NCBI GenBank assembly: GCA_001303225.1
Contig: LJNI01000029.1
Coordinates: 1-16,938, forward strand
Direction: 5' to 3'
Origin: a candidate division TA06 bacterium DG_78
GTDB taxonomy: Bacteria; Hydrothermota; Tepidihabitantia; SM23-42
Length of the DNA: 16,938 nucleotides
How positions within the stretch are numbered: the stretch's first letter is position 1; every line of letters starts with the position of its first letter. The position numbers were made by a program, and so were the translations under genes. This document shows positions 1-7,700 of the stretch, in pieces. Under the pieces are notes generated by a model, which saw nothing but the letters and a program-made list of their open reading frames with translations, made no database searches and had not been told where the DNA came from.

Positions 1-1702
1 TACCATCGCAGGCTCCACAGTGTGTACAATCAGCATAGTAACAATTTTCCGTTGTCAGCTGCTTCTGCGCACGATTGAATTCCTCTTTCAAGAAATCTTT
101 CTTAACGCCGATATCGATAAAGTCCCACGGATAATTATCCTTTGTTTTTAAATAGTGATGTGGGTCAATACCTGTTCTATCGAAAGCCGAGCGCCAGCGA
201 GAAAAATCGAACCCTTCGCGCCACTCTTCGAATCTACCTCCCTGTCTATACACTGATTCAATTACTGGAAAAATCTTTTCATCTGCTTTAGACAAGAATG
301 CTTCAATAAAAGCGCCTTCAGGTGTTTGGTATTTCACTTCTGTCCGGCGTTTTTTTTCTCGTTTAATTCTCTCAATTTTATCATACAATTCGTCAATCGA
401 TGCAAATTCAGCGGATTCAAAGGGTGTATGAGGTTTTGGGATAAAGGGGTTCACAGACAATTTAATACTGCCCTTAGGATAGGCTTGCAGAATATTCTGG
501 ATCAGAGTATTAATTTCCTCTACATCCTTATCTTTTTCAAAAGGGAGGCCAATCATAAAATACAGTTTCACTTGTTTCCAGCCTAACCGGTACGCCGTAT
601 TGATAGAATTAATCAGTGTATCATTTGAAAACGATTTATTCAATCGGCAACGTAACTGTTCACTCCCTGCCTCTGGCGCGAACGTAAGTCCTGTCTTCTT
701 AATCTCTTTCAGGAGCACAGCGAGATTCTCACTAAAGAACTCTCCGCGCATTGCTGGAAGCGAAATGCTTATCATTCTCTTACGTAGTATCTCATTAAGT
801 TTCCTGATTAAATTTAATAAGGCAGGATAGTCGAGGATCGAAAATGATAAGAGAGAAATTTCCTCCCATCCAGTTTGCCTCACACCCCGATCCACAGCCT
901 TCACAATTTCTGTATGTGGACGTATCCTCAGGGGGCGATTTGTATATCCTGCTTGGCAGAACCGACATCCCCAACTGCACCCTCTCATAACCTCGATGGC
1001 GAGTCGGTCATGGGTAATATCACAAATTGGTAGAATCGCTGGAGTGGGTATTGTATCCTCGTTCAAGTGTGAAACGACATACTTTTTTATTATCGTATCA
1101 TGTCCGTGAATGTGGGGAACCCACACTCCTGACAATTTGGCAATCTCCCGTAATCTCTCACCTTTTTTCTCTTTGGGAAAAGTTTTAAGAATGTGGGCAA
1201 TCCGAGGAACCACATCTTCACCATCACCAATTACAAAAGCATCAAAAACTGATGACAGTGGCGTTGGGTTCAAAGTTGCTGGACCACCAGCCAGAAGAAT
1301 AGGATGGTCCGTATCCCTCGATGCACTCCGCAGTGGTATGTGCGCTAATTCTAAAATATACAATACTGTGGTGTAGCACAATTCGCTCTGGAGAGAAAAA
1401 CCAACGAGATCAAAGTCGCCAACTGGCCGCTTTGTCTCCAGCCCATAGAGCGCAGTTTTCGTGTTCTTCAATTTATCTCCAAAGTCGGGCCATGGTGCAA
1501 AAATGCGTTCACACTGAATTCCGTCTATTTGATTGAAGAGGTGGTAAATGATTTTTATTCCTAAATTTGACATGCCTATCTCATACACCTCAGGGAATAC
1601 AATACCGATACGTACCGAAGCATCTGTTTTTATTGTGATGTTGTACTCACCACCAGTGTAGCGTATAGGTTTTTTCACCAAAGGAAGTATATTATCAAGC
1701 AT
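1..1702 (-). CDS. Radical SAM protein with B12-binding-like N-terminal domain (TIGR03960-like), partial
   Basis: The frame is open from an ATG at 1702 to the left edge (567 codons), so the C-terminus is missing. Residues about 10-190 resemble the B12-binding-like N-terminal domain of this family (VFPEVYEIGMSNLG, LLAGGPATLNP, IGDGEDVV). The radical SAM cluster motif is C242-x3-C246-x2-C249 in RGCSWGCRFCQAG, wording typical of the TIGR03960 family. Later come KLYFMIGLP and a Cys-rich CTHCGAC (C559, C562, C565) just before the edge, as usual near the end of this domain. Members are Fe-S/SAM enzymes of unknown substrate, sometimes fused to or beside a DUF2344 protein, which could lie just outside. 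No Shine-Dalgarno precedes the ATG and I see no clear promoter in the AT-rich gap. The family call is firm; the reaction is not known. Confidence 0.88.
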   Translation of the reverse strand, partial: MLDNILPLVKKPIRYTGGEYNITIKTDASVRIGIVFPEVYEIGMSNLGIKIIYHLFNQIDGIQCERIFAPWPDFGDKLKNTKTALYGLETKRPVGDFDLVGFSLQSELCYTTVLYILELAHIPLRSASRDTDHPILLAGGPATLNPTPLSSVFDAFVIGDGEDVVPRIAHILKTFPKEKKGERLREIAKLSGVWVPHIHGHDTIIKKYVVSHLNEDTIPTPAILPICDITHDRLAIEVMRGCSWGCRFCQAGYTNRPLRIRPHTEIVKAVDRGVRQTGWEEISLLSFSILDYPALLNLIRKLNEILRKRMISISLPAMRGEFFSENLAVLLKEIKKTGLTFAPEAGSEQLRCRLNKSFSNDTLINSINTAYRLGWKQVKLYFMIGLPFEKDKDVEEINTLIQNILQAYPKGSIKLSVNPFIPKPHTPFESAEFASIDELYDKIERIKREKKRRTEVKYQTPEGAFIEAFLSKADEKIFPVIESVYRQGGRFEEWREGFDFSRWRSAFDRTGIDPHHYLKTKDNYPWDFIDIGVKKDFLKEEFNRAQKQLTTENCYYADCTHCGACDG

Positions 1703-1845
1703 ATTTATTTAAATACGAAATACGAATCTCGAAATCGGAAACAATATCAAAATTTTAATTTTTAAATTCTAAACCTTAAAAATACGTTAGTTTCGAATAA
1801 TTTTTTAATTTGAATTCGTTTAGTATTTCGGATTTAGAATTTACC
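1703..1845. repeat. AT-rich imperfect inverted repeat (CGAAAT-type dyad)
   Basis: This gap between the gamma subunit and the radical SAM gene is far more AT-rich than the flanking genes. The left side carries AAATACGAAATACGAAT, CTCGAAATCGGAAAC and AAATTCTAAACC. The right side carries partly complementary GTTTCGAATAA, AGTATTTCGGATTTAGAATTT, so the whole folds as a long imperfect dyad. It may end the oxidoreductase transcript or be an interspersed element. No coding frame was found in it. Confidence 0.5.
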
Positions 1846-2379
1846 CTAAAGTAGTGCATACCCTCTCTCTAATGCCTTATCATTCAGTGACAGTTGTTCT
1901 TCGTCAGCCTTGATAAATCTTTTACGCTGTGCCTTTTTAAGCGTCTCTATTTTGAGCAATCCTGTCTTCTTTGCCATAACACCGAGCATCACCATATTTG
2001 CAATCCTACCCTGACCCAATTCTTCGGCAATTGCATTAGCCTCGACCGGGATAGGGGTAATGTCTTTTCTCTTTGGCCTCGATGTAATGAGTGTCTGGTT
2101 AAAGAAAAGAAGACCCTGTGGTTTCACTGTTGGTTCAAATCGTGCGAGCGACGGCTCGTTCATTATCACTACTATGTCAGGATTTGCAACAATTGGTGAT
2201 GCTACAGGTTCAGAGGAAATAACAACTGAGCAGTTTGCTGTACCACCGCGCATCTCAGCACCATAAGAAGGAAAGAATGTTACATGTTTATCTTCGATTA
2301 ATCCAGCATAGCCCAGAATTATCCCTGAAGACACAACACCCTGTCCGCCAAAGCCTGCAATAATTATCTCTTTTGTCAT
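1846..2379 (-). CDS. 2-oxoacid:ferredoxin oxidoreductase, gamma subunit (Vor/Kor type)
   Basis: 177 residues, the usual size for the separate gamma subunit of four-subunit 2-oxoacid:ferredoxin oxidoreductases. Family hallmarks are GFGGQGVVSSG near residues 9-19, FFPSYGAEMRGGTANC at 35-50 and VIMNEPSLARF around 71-81. The subunit works with alpha and beta in the cytoplasm to oxidise and decarboxylate a 2-oxoacid to the acyl-CoA while reducing ferredoxin. It is the last gene of the cluster: its ATG overlaps the beta stop by 4 bp (ATGA) and has the ribosome site AAGGAGG four bases upstream. Substrate cannot be read from this subunit; the alpha subunit points to branched-chain 2-oxoacids. Confidence 0.92.
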   Translation of the reverse strand: MTKEIIIAGFGGQGVVSSGIILGYAGLIEDKHVTFFPSYGAEMRGGTANCSVVISSEPVASPIVANPDIVVIMNEPSLARFEPTVKPQGLLFFNQTLITSRPKRKDITPIPVEANAIAEELGQGRIANMVMLGVMAKKTGLLKIETLKKAQRKRFIKADEEQLSLNDKALERGYALL

Positions 2380-3125
2380 TTCTCCTCCTTTGAGCGATCA
2401 CAGAATACTCCTAAGGGATAGTATTGAGCCATCACGTCAGTAATCCATTTCTTCGCCTGAATTGGTGTTTTACCCCACCCAGTTGGACACATCGACAGTA
2501 TCTCCACCATAGAAAATCCTTTGTTATCTATTTGATTCTTGAACGCAGTCTTTATCGCTTTCTCTGTTTTGATAATATTCTTCGGGGTATCAACTGCACA
2601 CCTCTCCAGATAATATGGTCCATCGAGACCTGAAAGCAACTCGCATACTTTTATTGGATAACCCTGTTTCTCAATGTCGCGTCCTTGAACCGACGTTGTC
2701 GATTTCATCCCGGGTAAGGTAGTTGGCGCGAGCTGACCACCGGTCATACCAAAGATCGCGTTATTGATAAATATTATGGTAATATTTTCATTACGCGCTC
2801 CGGCATGGATAATCTCTGCAGTGCCTATTGCGGCAAGATCACCATCGCCCTGGTAACTGAATACAATACAATCGGGTCGTGACCGCTTTATCCCCGTAGA
2901 GACTGCAGGACCTCGTCCGTGGGGAGGTTGAATCATATCGCAATTAAAGTATTCATCAGCAAAAACTGAACAGCCAACCGGTGCAATACCAACTGCCCTC
3001 TCTCTGATATTTAATGTTACAAGCAGATCACCAATAATACGATGTACAATTCCATGACCACAACCAGGACAATATCTCAGTAGCGTATCAGTCAATCCAT
3101 CAGGTCTTCCAAAAATCTTCTTCAT
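2376..3125 (-). CDS. 2-oxoacid:ferredoxin oxidoreductase, beta (thiamine diphosphate-binding) subunit
   Basis: 249 residues, normal for the TPP-binding beta subunit of Vor/Kor enzymes. RYCPGCGHGIVHR (residues 17-29) is the conserved start of the fold. The thiamine diphosphate/Mg motif is GDGD at 93-96 followed by NN at 121-122 and IFGMTGGQLAPTT. Conserved cysteines C19, C22, C52 and C62 are present. It carries the TPP that attacks the 2-oxoacid and passes electrons toward ferredoxin. The ATG overlaps the alpha stop by 4 bp, with GGAGG a few bases upstream, and the stop overlaps the gamma start in the same way, so the three subunits are translationally coupled. Confidence 0.94.
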   Translation of the reverse strand: MKKIFGRPDGLTDTLLRYCPGCGHGIVHRIIGDLLVTLNIRERAVGIAPVGCSVFADEYFNCDMIQPPHGRGPAVSTGIKRSRPDCIVFSYQGDGDLAAIGTAEIIHAGARNENITIIFINNAIFGMTGGQLAPTTLPGMKSTTSVQGRDIEKQGYPIKVCELLSGLDGPYYLERCAVDTPKNIIKTEKAIKTAFKNQIDNKGFSMVEILSMCPTGWGKTPIQAKKWITDVMAQYYPLGVFCDRSKEEK

Positions 3126-4189
3126 CTGCCACCTCCGAGTGCCTGTTCAATCTTTGTAAAAACCTCAGGGGGTGTTGGAACACCTCCGCCCGGTCGACCA
3201 TGAAAATGGATTTTTGAGCGACACTCCGTAGCCAATTTCACATCATCGATCATCTGTCCGCAGCTCATCTCCACAACGAGAAAATTCTCGACTCTCTGCG
3301 ACATATCACGAAGTACATCAGTAGGAAATGGCCACAGTGTAATGGGCCGTAAAAGACCCACCTTGAGTCCCTTGACTCTCGCCATGCGTACTGCGGCTCC
3401 TGACACACGTGAACACGTGCCATAGGCAACAACCACCAAATCCGCATCATCACAATCTATTGCCTCGAAACGTTGCTCATTCTTTTTAATTGCTTCGTAC
3501 TTTTTGAGGCGCCGCCAGTTCCATTCCTCAAGTTTGCCTGGTTTGAGATCGTATGAACGAACAACCCGACGTTCTCTGTTTTTACAACCAGAAAGTGCCC
3601 ACTCCTTCTCTGGAAGGCTCTTCGGATCAATTGGTTCGTAAGAAAACTCAACCGGTTCCATCATCTGTCCTAAGAGTCCATCAGCAAGAATTAATGCGGG
3701 GTTTCGATATTTTTCGGCAAGTTCAAAAGCAAGCTTAGGAAATTCAAAAAGATCCTGGCCTGAATTTGGTGCCAAGGTTATGGTAAAGTAATCACCATGT
3801 CCACCACCCCGTGTTGCCTGATAATAATCTGACTGCGCTGGTGCAATGTTACCGAGTCCTGGACCACCCCTGATCACATTCACGACCAATACTGGCATAT
3901 CTGCACCTGCTATATAGGATATTCCTTCCTGCATCAAACTTATTCCTGGTGAAGATGAAGATGTCATTGCCCTCTTTCCAGCAGCTGCAGCACCAAAGAG
4001 CATATTTATAGCTGCAATTTCACTCTCAGTCTGTATAAAAACGCCGCCGATTGCGTTCATTCTAATAGACATTAATTCTGGAATCTCATTCTGTGGTGTA
4101 ATCGGATAACCAGCAAAGAACCGACAGCCTGCTGCTATAACACCTTCAACTACGGCATGATTTCCATACATCAATCTTTTTTCTGCCAT
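3122..4189 (-). CDS. vorB: 2-oxoacid:ferredoxin oxidoreductase, alpha subunit, VorB-like (3-methyl-2-oxobutanoate type)
   Basis: 355 residues, the length of stand-alone alpha subunits. The N-terminal half reads GCRFFAGYPITPQNEIPE (21-38), a TESEIAAINMLFGAAAAGKR block (54-73), SSSSPGISLMQEGISYIAGA, and RGGPGLGNIAPAQSDYYQ with GGGHGDY (107-134). These match my memory of proteins annotated VorB (PQNEIPE, SSSSPGISLMQE) better than KorA. The C-terminal part has the transketolase-C-like region (DADLVVVAYGTCSRVSG). VorB enzymes oxidise branched-chain 2-oxoacids derived from Val, Leu and Ile, or run in reverse in some anaerobes. A good AAGGAG site sits 6 bases before the ATG, inside the small upstream gene, whose stop overlaps this start (TAATG). 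The class is certain; exact substrate is inferred. Confidence 0.93.
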   Translation of the reverse strand: MAEKRLMYGNHAVVEGVIAAGCRFFAGYPITPQNEIPELMSIRMNAIGGVFIQTESEIAAINMLFGAAAAGKRAMTSSSSPGISLMQEGISYIAGADMPVLVVNVIRGGPGLGNIAPAQSDYYQATRGGGHGDYFTITLAPNSGQDLFEFPKLAFELAEKYRNPALILADGLLGQMMEPVEFSYEPIDPKSLPEKEWALSGCKNRERRVVRSYDLKPGKLEEWNWRRLKKYEAIKKNEQRFEAIDCDDADLVVVAYGTCSRVSGAAVRMARVKGLKVGLLRPITLWPFPTDVLRDMSQRVENFLVVEMSCGQMIDDVKLATECRSKIHFHGRPGGGVPTPPEVFTKIEQALGGGR

Positions 4190-4317
4190 TACATCTCCTT
4201 GTCAAACAACGGCTTAAAAGGACTGATAAAAAGTTGAAACAGAACTTGCAAAAGGCTCCCAGGGTAAAATTCACTGCCCTCTTTGAGCTGTCTTAAACCT
4301 TCTCTATCCTTTTTCAT
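4189..4317 (-). CDS. 42-residue small protein within the 2-oxoacid oxidoreductase operon, unknown family
   Basis: A short gene fits exactly between the ferredoxin and alpha genes. Its ATG overlaps the ferredoxin stop (ATGA at 4317-4314) and its TAA shares bases with the vorB start (TAATG). A GAGG ribosome site lies 7 bases upstream of the ATG, within the ferredoxin tail. The product has a charged N-terminus (MKKDREGLRQLKEGSEF), then a hydrophobic amphipathic stretch around SLLQVLFQLFISPFKPLF, then KEM. The stretch could be a membrane-touching helix or a docking segment for the enzyme. I do not recognise the family. The evidence for translation is the double overlap and ribosome site, not homology; it could instead be only a ribosome-coupling device. 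Confidence 0.6.
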   Translation of the reverse strand: MKKDREGLRQLKEGSEFYPGSLLQVLFQLFISPFKPLFDKEM

Positions 4318-4523
4318 TTATATACCTCTATAGCTGGTTCTGGACATACTTTAAAGCAGTAACCACAGCCTATGCATTTTTCCATATCAGTAACCTCAGC
4401 AGGATGGTAACCATTCGAATTGATTCTATTAGGCGAGAGGATAAGAATGTCTACAGGACACGCGCTGTCACAACAGAGCCCGCACCCTTTACAAACTTCT
4501 TCTAAAATCTTAACTTCGGGCAT
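4314..4523 (-). CDS. 2x[4Fe-4S] ferredoxin, delta subunit of the 2-oxoacid oxidoreductase
   Basis: 69 residues with two four-cysteine motifs. The second is canonical: C50-x2-C53-x2-C56-x3-C60-P. The first reads CKGCGLCCDSACP (C11, C14, C17, C18, C22), so it has an extra cysteine and one extra residue before the final CP. VorD/KorD subunits of this size carry two [4Fe-4S] clusters that take electrons from the catalytic core. It is the first recognised gene of the operon, with AAAAAGGAGGAG just upstream of the ATG. Its stop overlaps the start of the 42-residue gene. Placement directly before a VorB-like alpha subunit supports the delta-subunit role over a general ferredoxin. Confidence 0.92.
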   Translation of the reverse strand: MPEVKILEEVCKGCGLCCDSACPVDILILSPNRINSNGYHPAEVTDMEKCIGCGYCFKVCPEPAIEVYK

Positions 4524-4540
4524 TCACTCCTCCTTTTTCT

Positions 4541-4669
4541 CTATACTATAATTCTGTGTGAGAACTCTGAAAAAGTATTCATCGCTCTCAAGATTTCTGG
4601 TTTTCTCAGAAATCTCTGAGTATATCTGAAAAGCGATTCTATTGCTTTCTTTATACTCAAGTACCTCAA
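4541..4669 (-). CDS. Possible leaderless 42-residue basic peptide ORF upstream of the ferredoxin gene
   Basis: A TTG lies exactly 5 bases after a TATAAT box (4680-4675), the same spacing as two better-supported leaderless genes in this window. From it a frame stays open for 42 codons and ends in TAG at 4541, 17 bases before the ferredoxin ATG. The product is basic and amphipathic (RYLSIKKAIESLFRYTQRF near the start, RAMNTFSEFSHRIIV at the end). The hairpin repeat lies within it, and another frame over the same DNA is also open, so this may be chance in a leader RNA. I recognise no family. Confidence 0.25.
   Translation of the reverse strand: MRYLSIKKAIESLFRYTQRFLRKPEILRAMNTFSEFSHRIIV
4561..4616 (-). 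repeat. Dispersed hairpin repeat, copy 1
   Basis: Read on the minus strand, this 56-base element matches 12936-12990 on the plus strand at 51 of 56 positions with one gap, including 33 identical bases (4566-4598 against 12953-12985). It contains a perfect 9-bp stem, AGATTTCTG at 4591-4599 with CAGAAATCT at 4607-4615, and a 7-base loop. It lies between the promoter at 4675-4702 and the ferredoxin gene, so it would be in the 5' leader of the operon. Confidence 0.85.
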
Positions 4670-4674
4670 TATGT

Positions 4675-4702
4675 ATTATATCCAATAATCTACGAAAGTC
4701 AA
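4675..4702 (-). promoter_or_regulatory. Sigma-70-type promoter for the 2-oxoacid oxidoreductase operon
   Basis: On the minus strand TTGACT (4702-4697), a 16-bp spacer and TATAAT (4680-4675) lie just after the stop of the preceding large gene. Transcription would start near 4669 and run through the hairpin repeat to the ferredoxin ATG at 4523, giving a leader of about 146 bases. A weaker alternative, TTTTCA, 17 bp, TATAGT (4573-4545), lies closer to the gene. Confidence 0.65.
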
Positions 4703-4719
4703 GGAAACGCCATGGAATA

Positions 4720-7700
4720 TTAGAACTGCCCGGCTATTTTTGCCGACAATGTGTGTACTGCGCTACCATGTATTGGAATAGTAGATGTATAGTCAAATCG
4801 CAAAAACAAAAACATAAAGAAATTCGCATTTATGCTCACACCTGGTAATAGAGAATAGGTAACACCATCTTGATCTGTCTCCTGTTTCATACCACCGAGG
4901 TTCAATGTAATGAAAGATTTTGTTGTAAATCTCACAAGTGTTTCAAAATCAACCCTCAATTCAGAATAATCAATCTCTCTGATCCAACCGTAATCATCTC
5001 GATCTATGCTATAATTTGTGCTTAATTTCGTGCGTAACATCACTGACCATGGTTTATTCCACTCAAAATAGATATTGTCGGTTATCTCAGTTGGGTAACT
5101 CTTATGATTCCTTCGACTCCAAGATGCGATCAAAAATCCTACATATTTTGGCTCATATTCAATCTTTATTTCATCCTTTGTCGTCGGTTTTGAATCAGGC
5201 ATTGTATAATACGCAAAACCACTTTTACTCATTGTATGTTTTGCCCATATTAAGAAATTCGAAAACGGAGTAAATTGGATCATCCCATAGTAACTGTCTA
5301 ACCGAGTCATACTCGATAGGAAACCATCTTCGAGAGGTTTCATGACAAAAAATGGCCGTTCATAAGCCCCAGGAAGACTACTTATATATTCATTAAAATT
5401 ACTGCCAATACCACAGGACAAGTTAACGATACTCAATTTTGTATACCACCTGCCAGGTGCAATATTAAGGTTATTATAAAAATAATACCTCAGGGATATG
5501 TCCTGTACGGTATCAATAAAAAAGGTTGTCGCCTGAAAACTGTAGTTTCCAGTATAATAGAAACCGGGAATCACATCCACATTCAATGCACCTCGTATTT
5601 CCTCTTCACATTTTTCCTCAGCAGTATTCATGTATATTTGATTATGGCGATAATACACATCACCATAAACCATAAAGGGAAAGGAAAAATTTGTGTGAAG
5701 AATATATTCAAGAATTTTATTCTTTTTCTCCTCATTAAAATGTGTAATGATATTACGCACCACAGATGATGTTTTTATTCGTGATTTTAATATGTGAAAA
5801 TCATAATTTGCATTAACCTGTATTTTCCATTTTTCATAATCGGGAAGGTTATCCTTTCCGACGAGGATATAACCATTAGGCAATTTCGGATGTACGTAGT
5901 TGAACTTACCGTGCATATACTGTGCAATATACTGATTCTCCAGCGAATCAACCTGGTATTCTCTTTTAAACATACCTTCTAATTGTACTGACGTAAGTGG
6001 CTCGAGACGAGCTATGATCAAACCGCTGTGTCGGAGTGAGCCGTATTTTTTCTCACTCGATTCAAATGTTTCAAATTCTTGCGAAAACCCACGGTACTCT
6101 GTATTCACGCTCAATATACTATAATTTGTAATGAGTGAGTAATCTTGCGCCCACGCCTGTTCATCGTTAACCGCTACCTGAGGTATAAACTTGACGCTTG
6201 TGTTGCCGGTTCCTGTTTGAAATCTTCCAGAAATGTGAAAAATCTGTTCGTCTTTTATTGAGGAAAATCCTGGTGCAATATTTATGTTGTTATTGATACC
6301 GATATTCGGCTGTACTGAATAAAAAATATCTTCTCCTTGACGCTCCACAGATGCATAGTGGATTTCGATTTCACTGAAATCAGAGACGATATCTTCGTTT
6401 AAAAAAAGGAGAATGCCTGATGTATAATCAATAATATAATCGATCCCTGAAGTCACCTGTGTTCCATCAACATAAATCTTCTCACTCTTCTTAAGTATTG
6501 GTTTATGAGAGAGAAAATAAAATACTGATTGAGAAAGAAATTGAATATCCATAGTATAAATGTGTACTGTTGCATCGTACACTTCATCTGGGAATGGCCG
6601 AGATTGTGGGAAAGATAGATATCCGATATTATACTGTATAAATTCAGCGTCGACACGATTATCTCCATTATTGTCGAGCCCGAATTCAGTCAATGGATGT
6701 TCCTGACCAGTAGTATCGGTTATTGTCAAAACAAGAGAATTAGGAATTATAGAAGTTCCTATAAAATAAATATTTTCCAATTCATGCCCTGTCACAGAAT
6801 CGGACTGGAGAACAATCTCCTCGCTATTCGATAAGAGCACTAAGATATCAGAGTTATTACGCGGATCGAGGAAATGAACGGTTCCTCTATTGTAATCAAT
6901 GAAATAGTCAATACCATTAATGAGTACATCAAAGTCACCGGTAATACCACCGATTGTATATCCGATTCTCGTATCTATTTTATTTGTCCGTGCAATCCGG
7001 TCGTCAACAAATAAGGTATCAAAACCCATTGTGATCATCTGTGGTGTCGAGTAAATAGAATAAAAGGTGTTTTTACTGTAATGTGTATCAAACAGTATGA
7101 GATTATTTTCACTCTGTCGTCCCGTAAAAAAATCAGTCTGCGGTCGTGATTTCAACTGGCCACCCTGTATTTCCATACTATGAGAAGTATATCGTAATTT
7201 AGCATTCCCACCAAATGTGGAAAATGTGGGCACGATGTCGAACTCATAATATTCAGATGTCAAGTAACCACCATTACATCGGTACAAAACATCCTCTTCC
7301 AAACCCCGGTAGCCAAATCCGTACATGACCTGTTCTTTGTCAGTATCGTCATAATACAGTGCTAATAATCTATTGCTGCTGTGTTTTCCGATAAGCTTTA
7401 AATTGATATTTTCATTACTCGATGACATGTGTGTCTCGGCTATTGAGTGGATCGTTGAATAAAATGCCCTTCCCTGTAACACGATATCTACGTCATTAAT
7501 CAGATGTGCGTGTGCTCCGACTTCATCGAGATAAAAGATTTTCTCTCTCTTCTCTCCTGGTGGTTTTAATTGTTCGATATGCCAGATTGCTGTTTCTGTA
7601 TCAAGATACTCAATGGCATATTGGCTTATAACAAAAATGAATTTCGAATCCTGATACACATCAATGAGCGAATCGTACTCTAATCCATTGTTCCGGTTAT

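Noticed and set aside
326..1536. Several short plus-strand open frames at the left end
   Set aside because: They are antisense to the radical SAM gene, which is open over the whole stretch and carries its CxxxCxxC motif.
4591..4615. 9-bp hairpin of repeat copy 1 as a rho-independent terminator
   Set aside because: The stem is AT-rich and no T-run follows on the minus strand within the expected distance; a T5 run appears only about 20 bases later.
4626..4650. Hairpin GAAAGC/GCTTTTC as a terminator of the large propeller gene
   Set aside because: The stem is only about 6 bp with no proper T-run, and it lies downstream of the next promoter.
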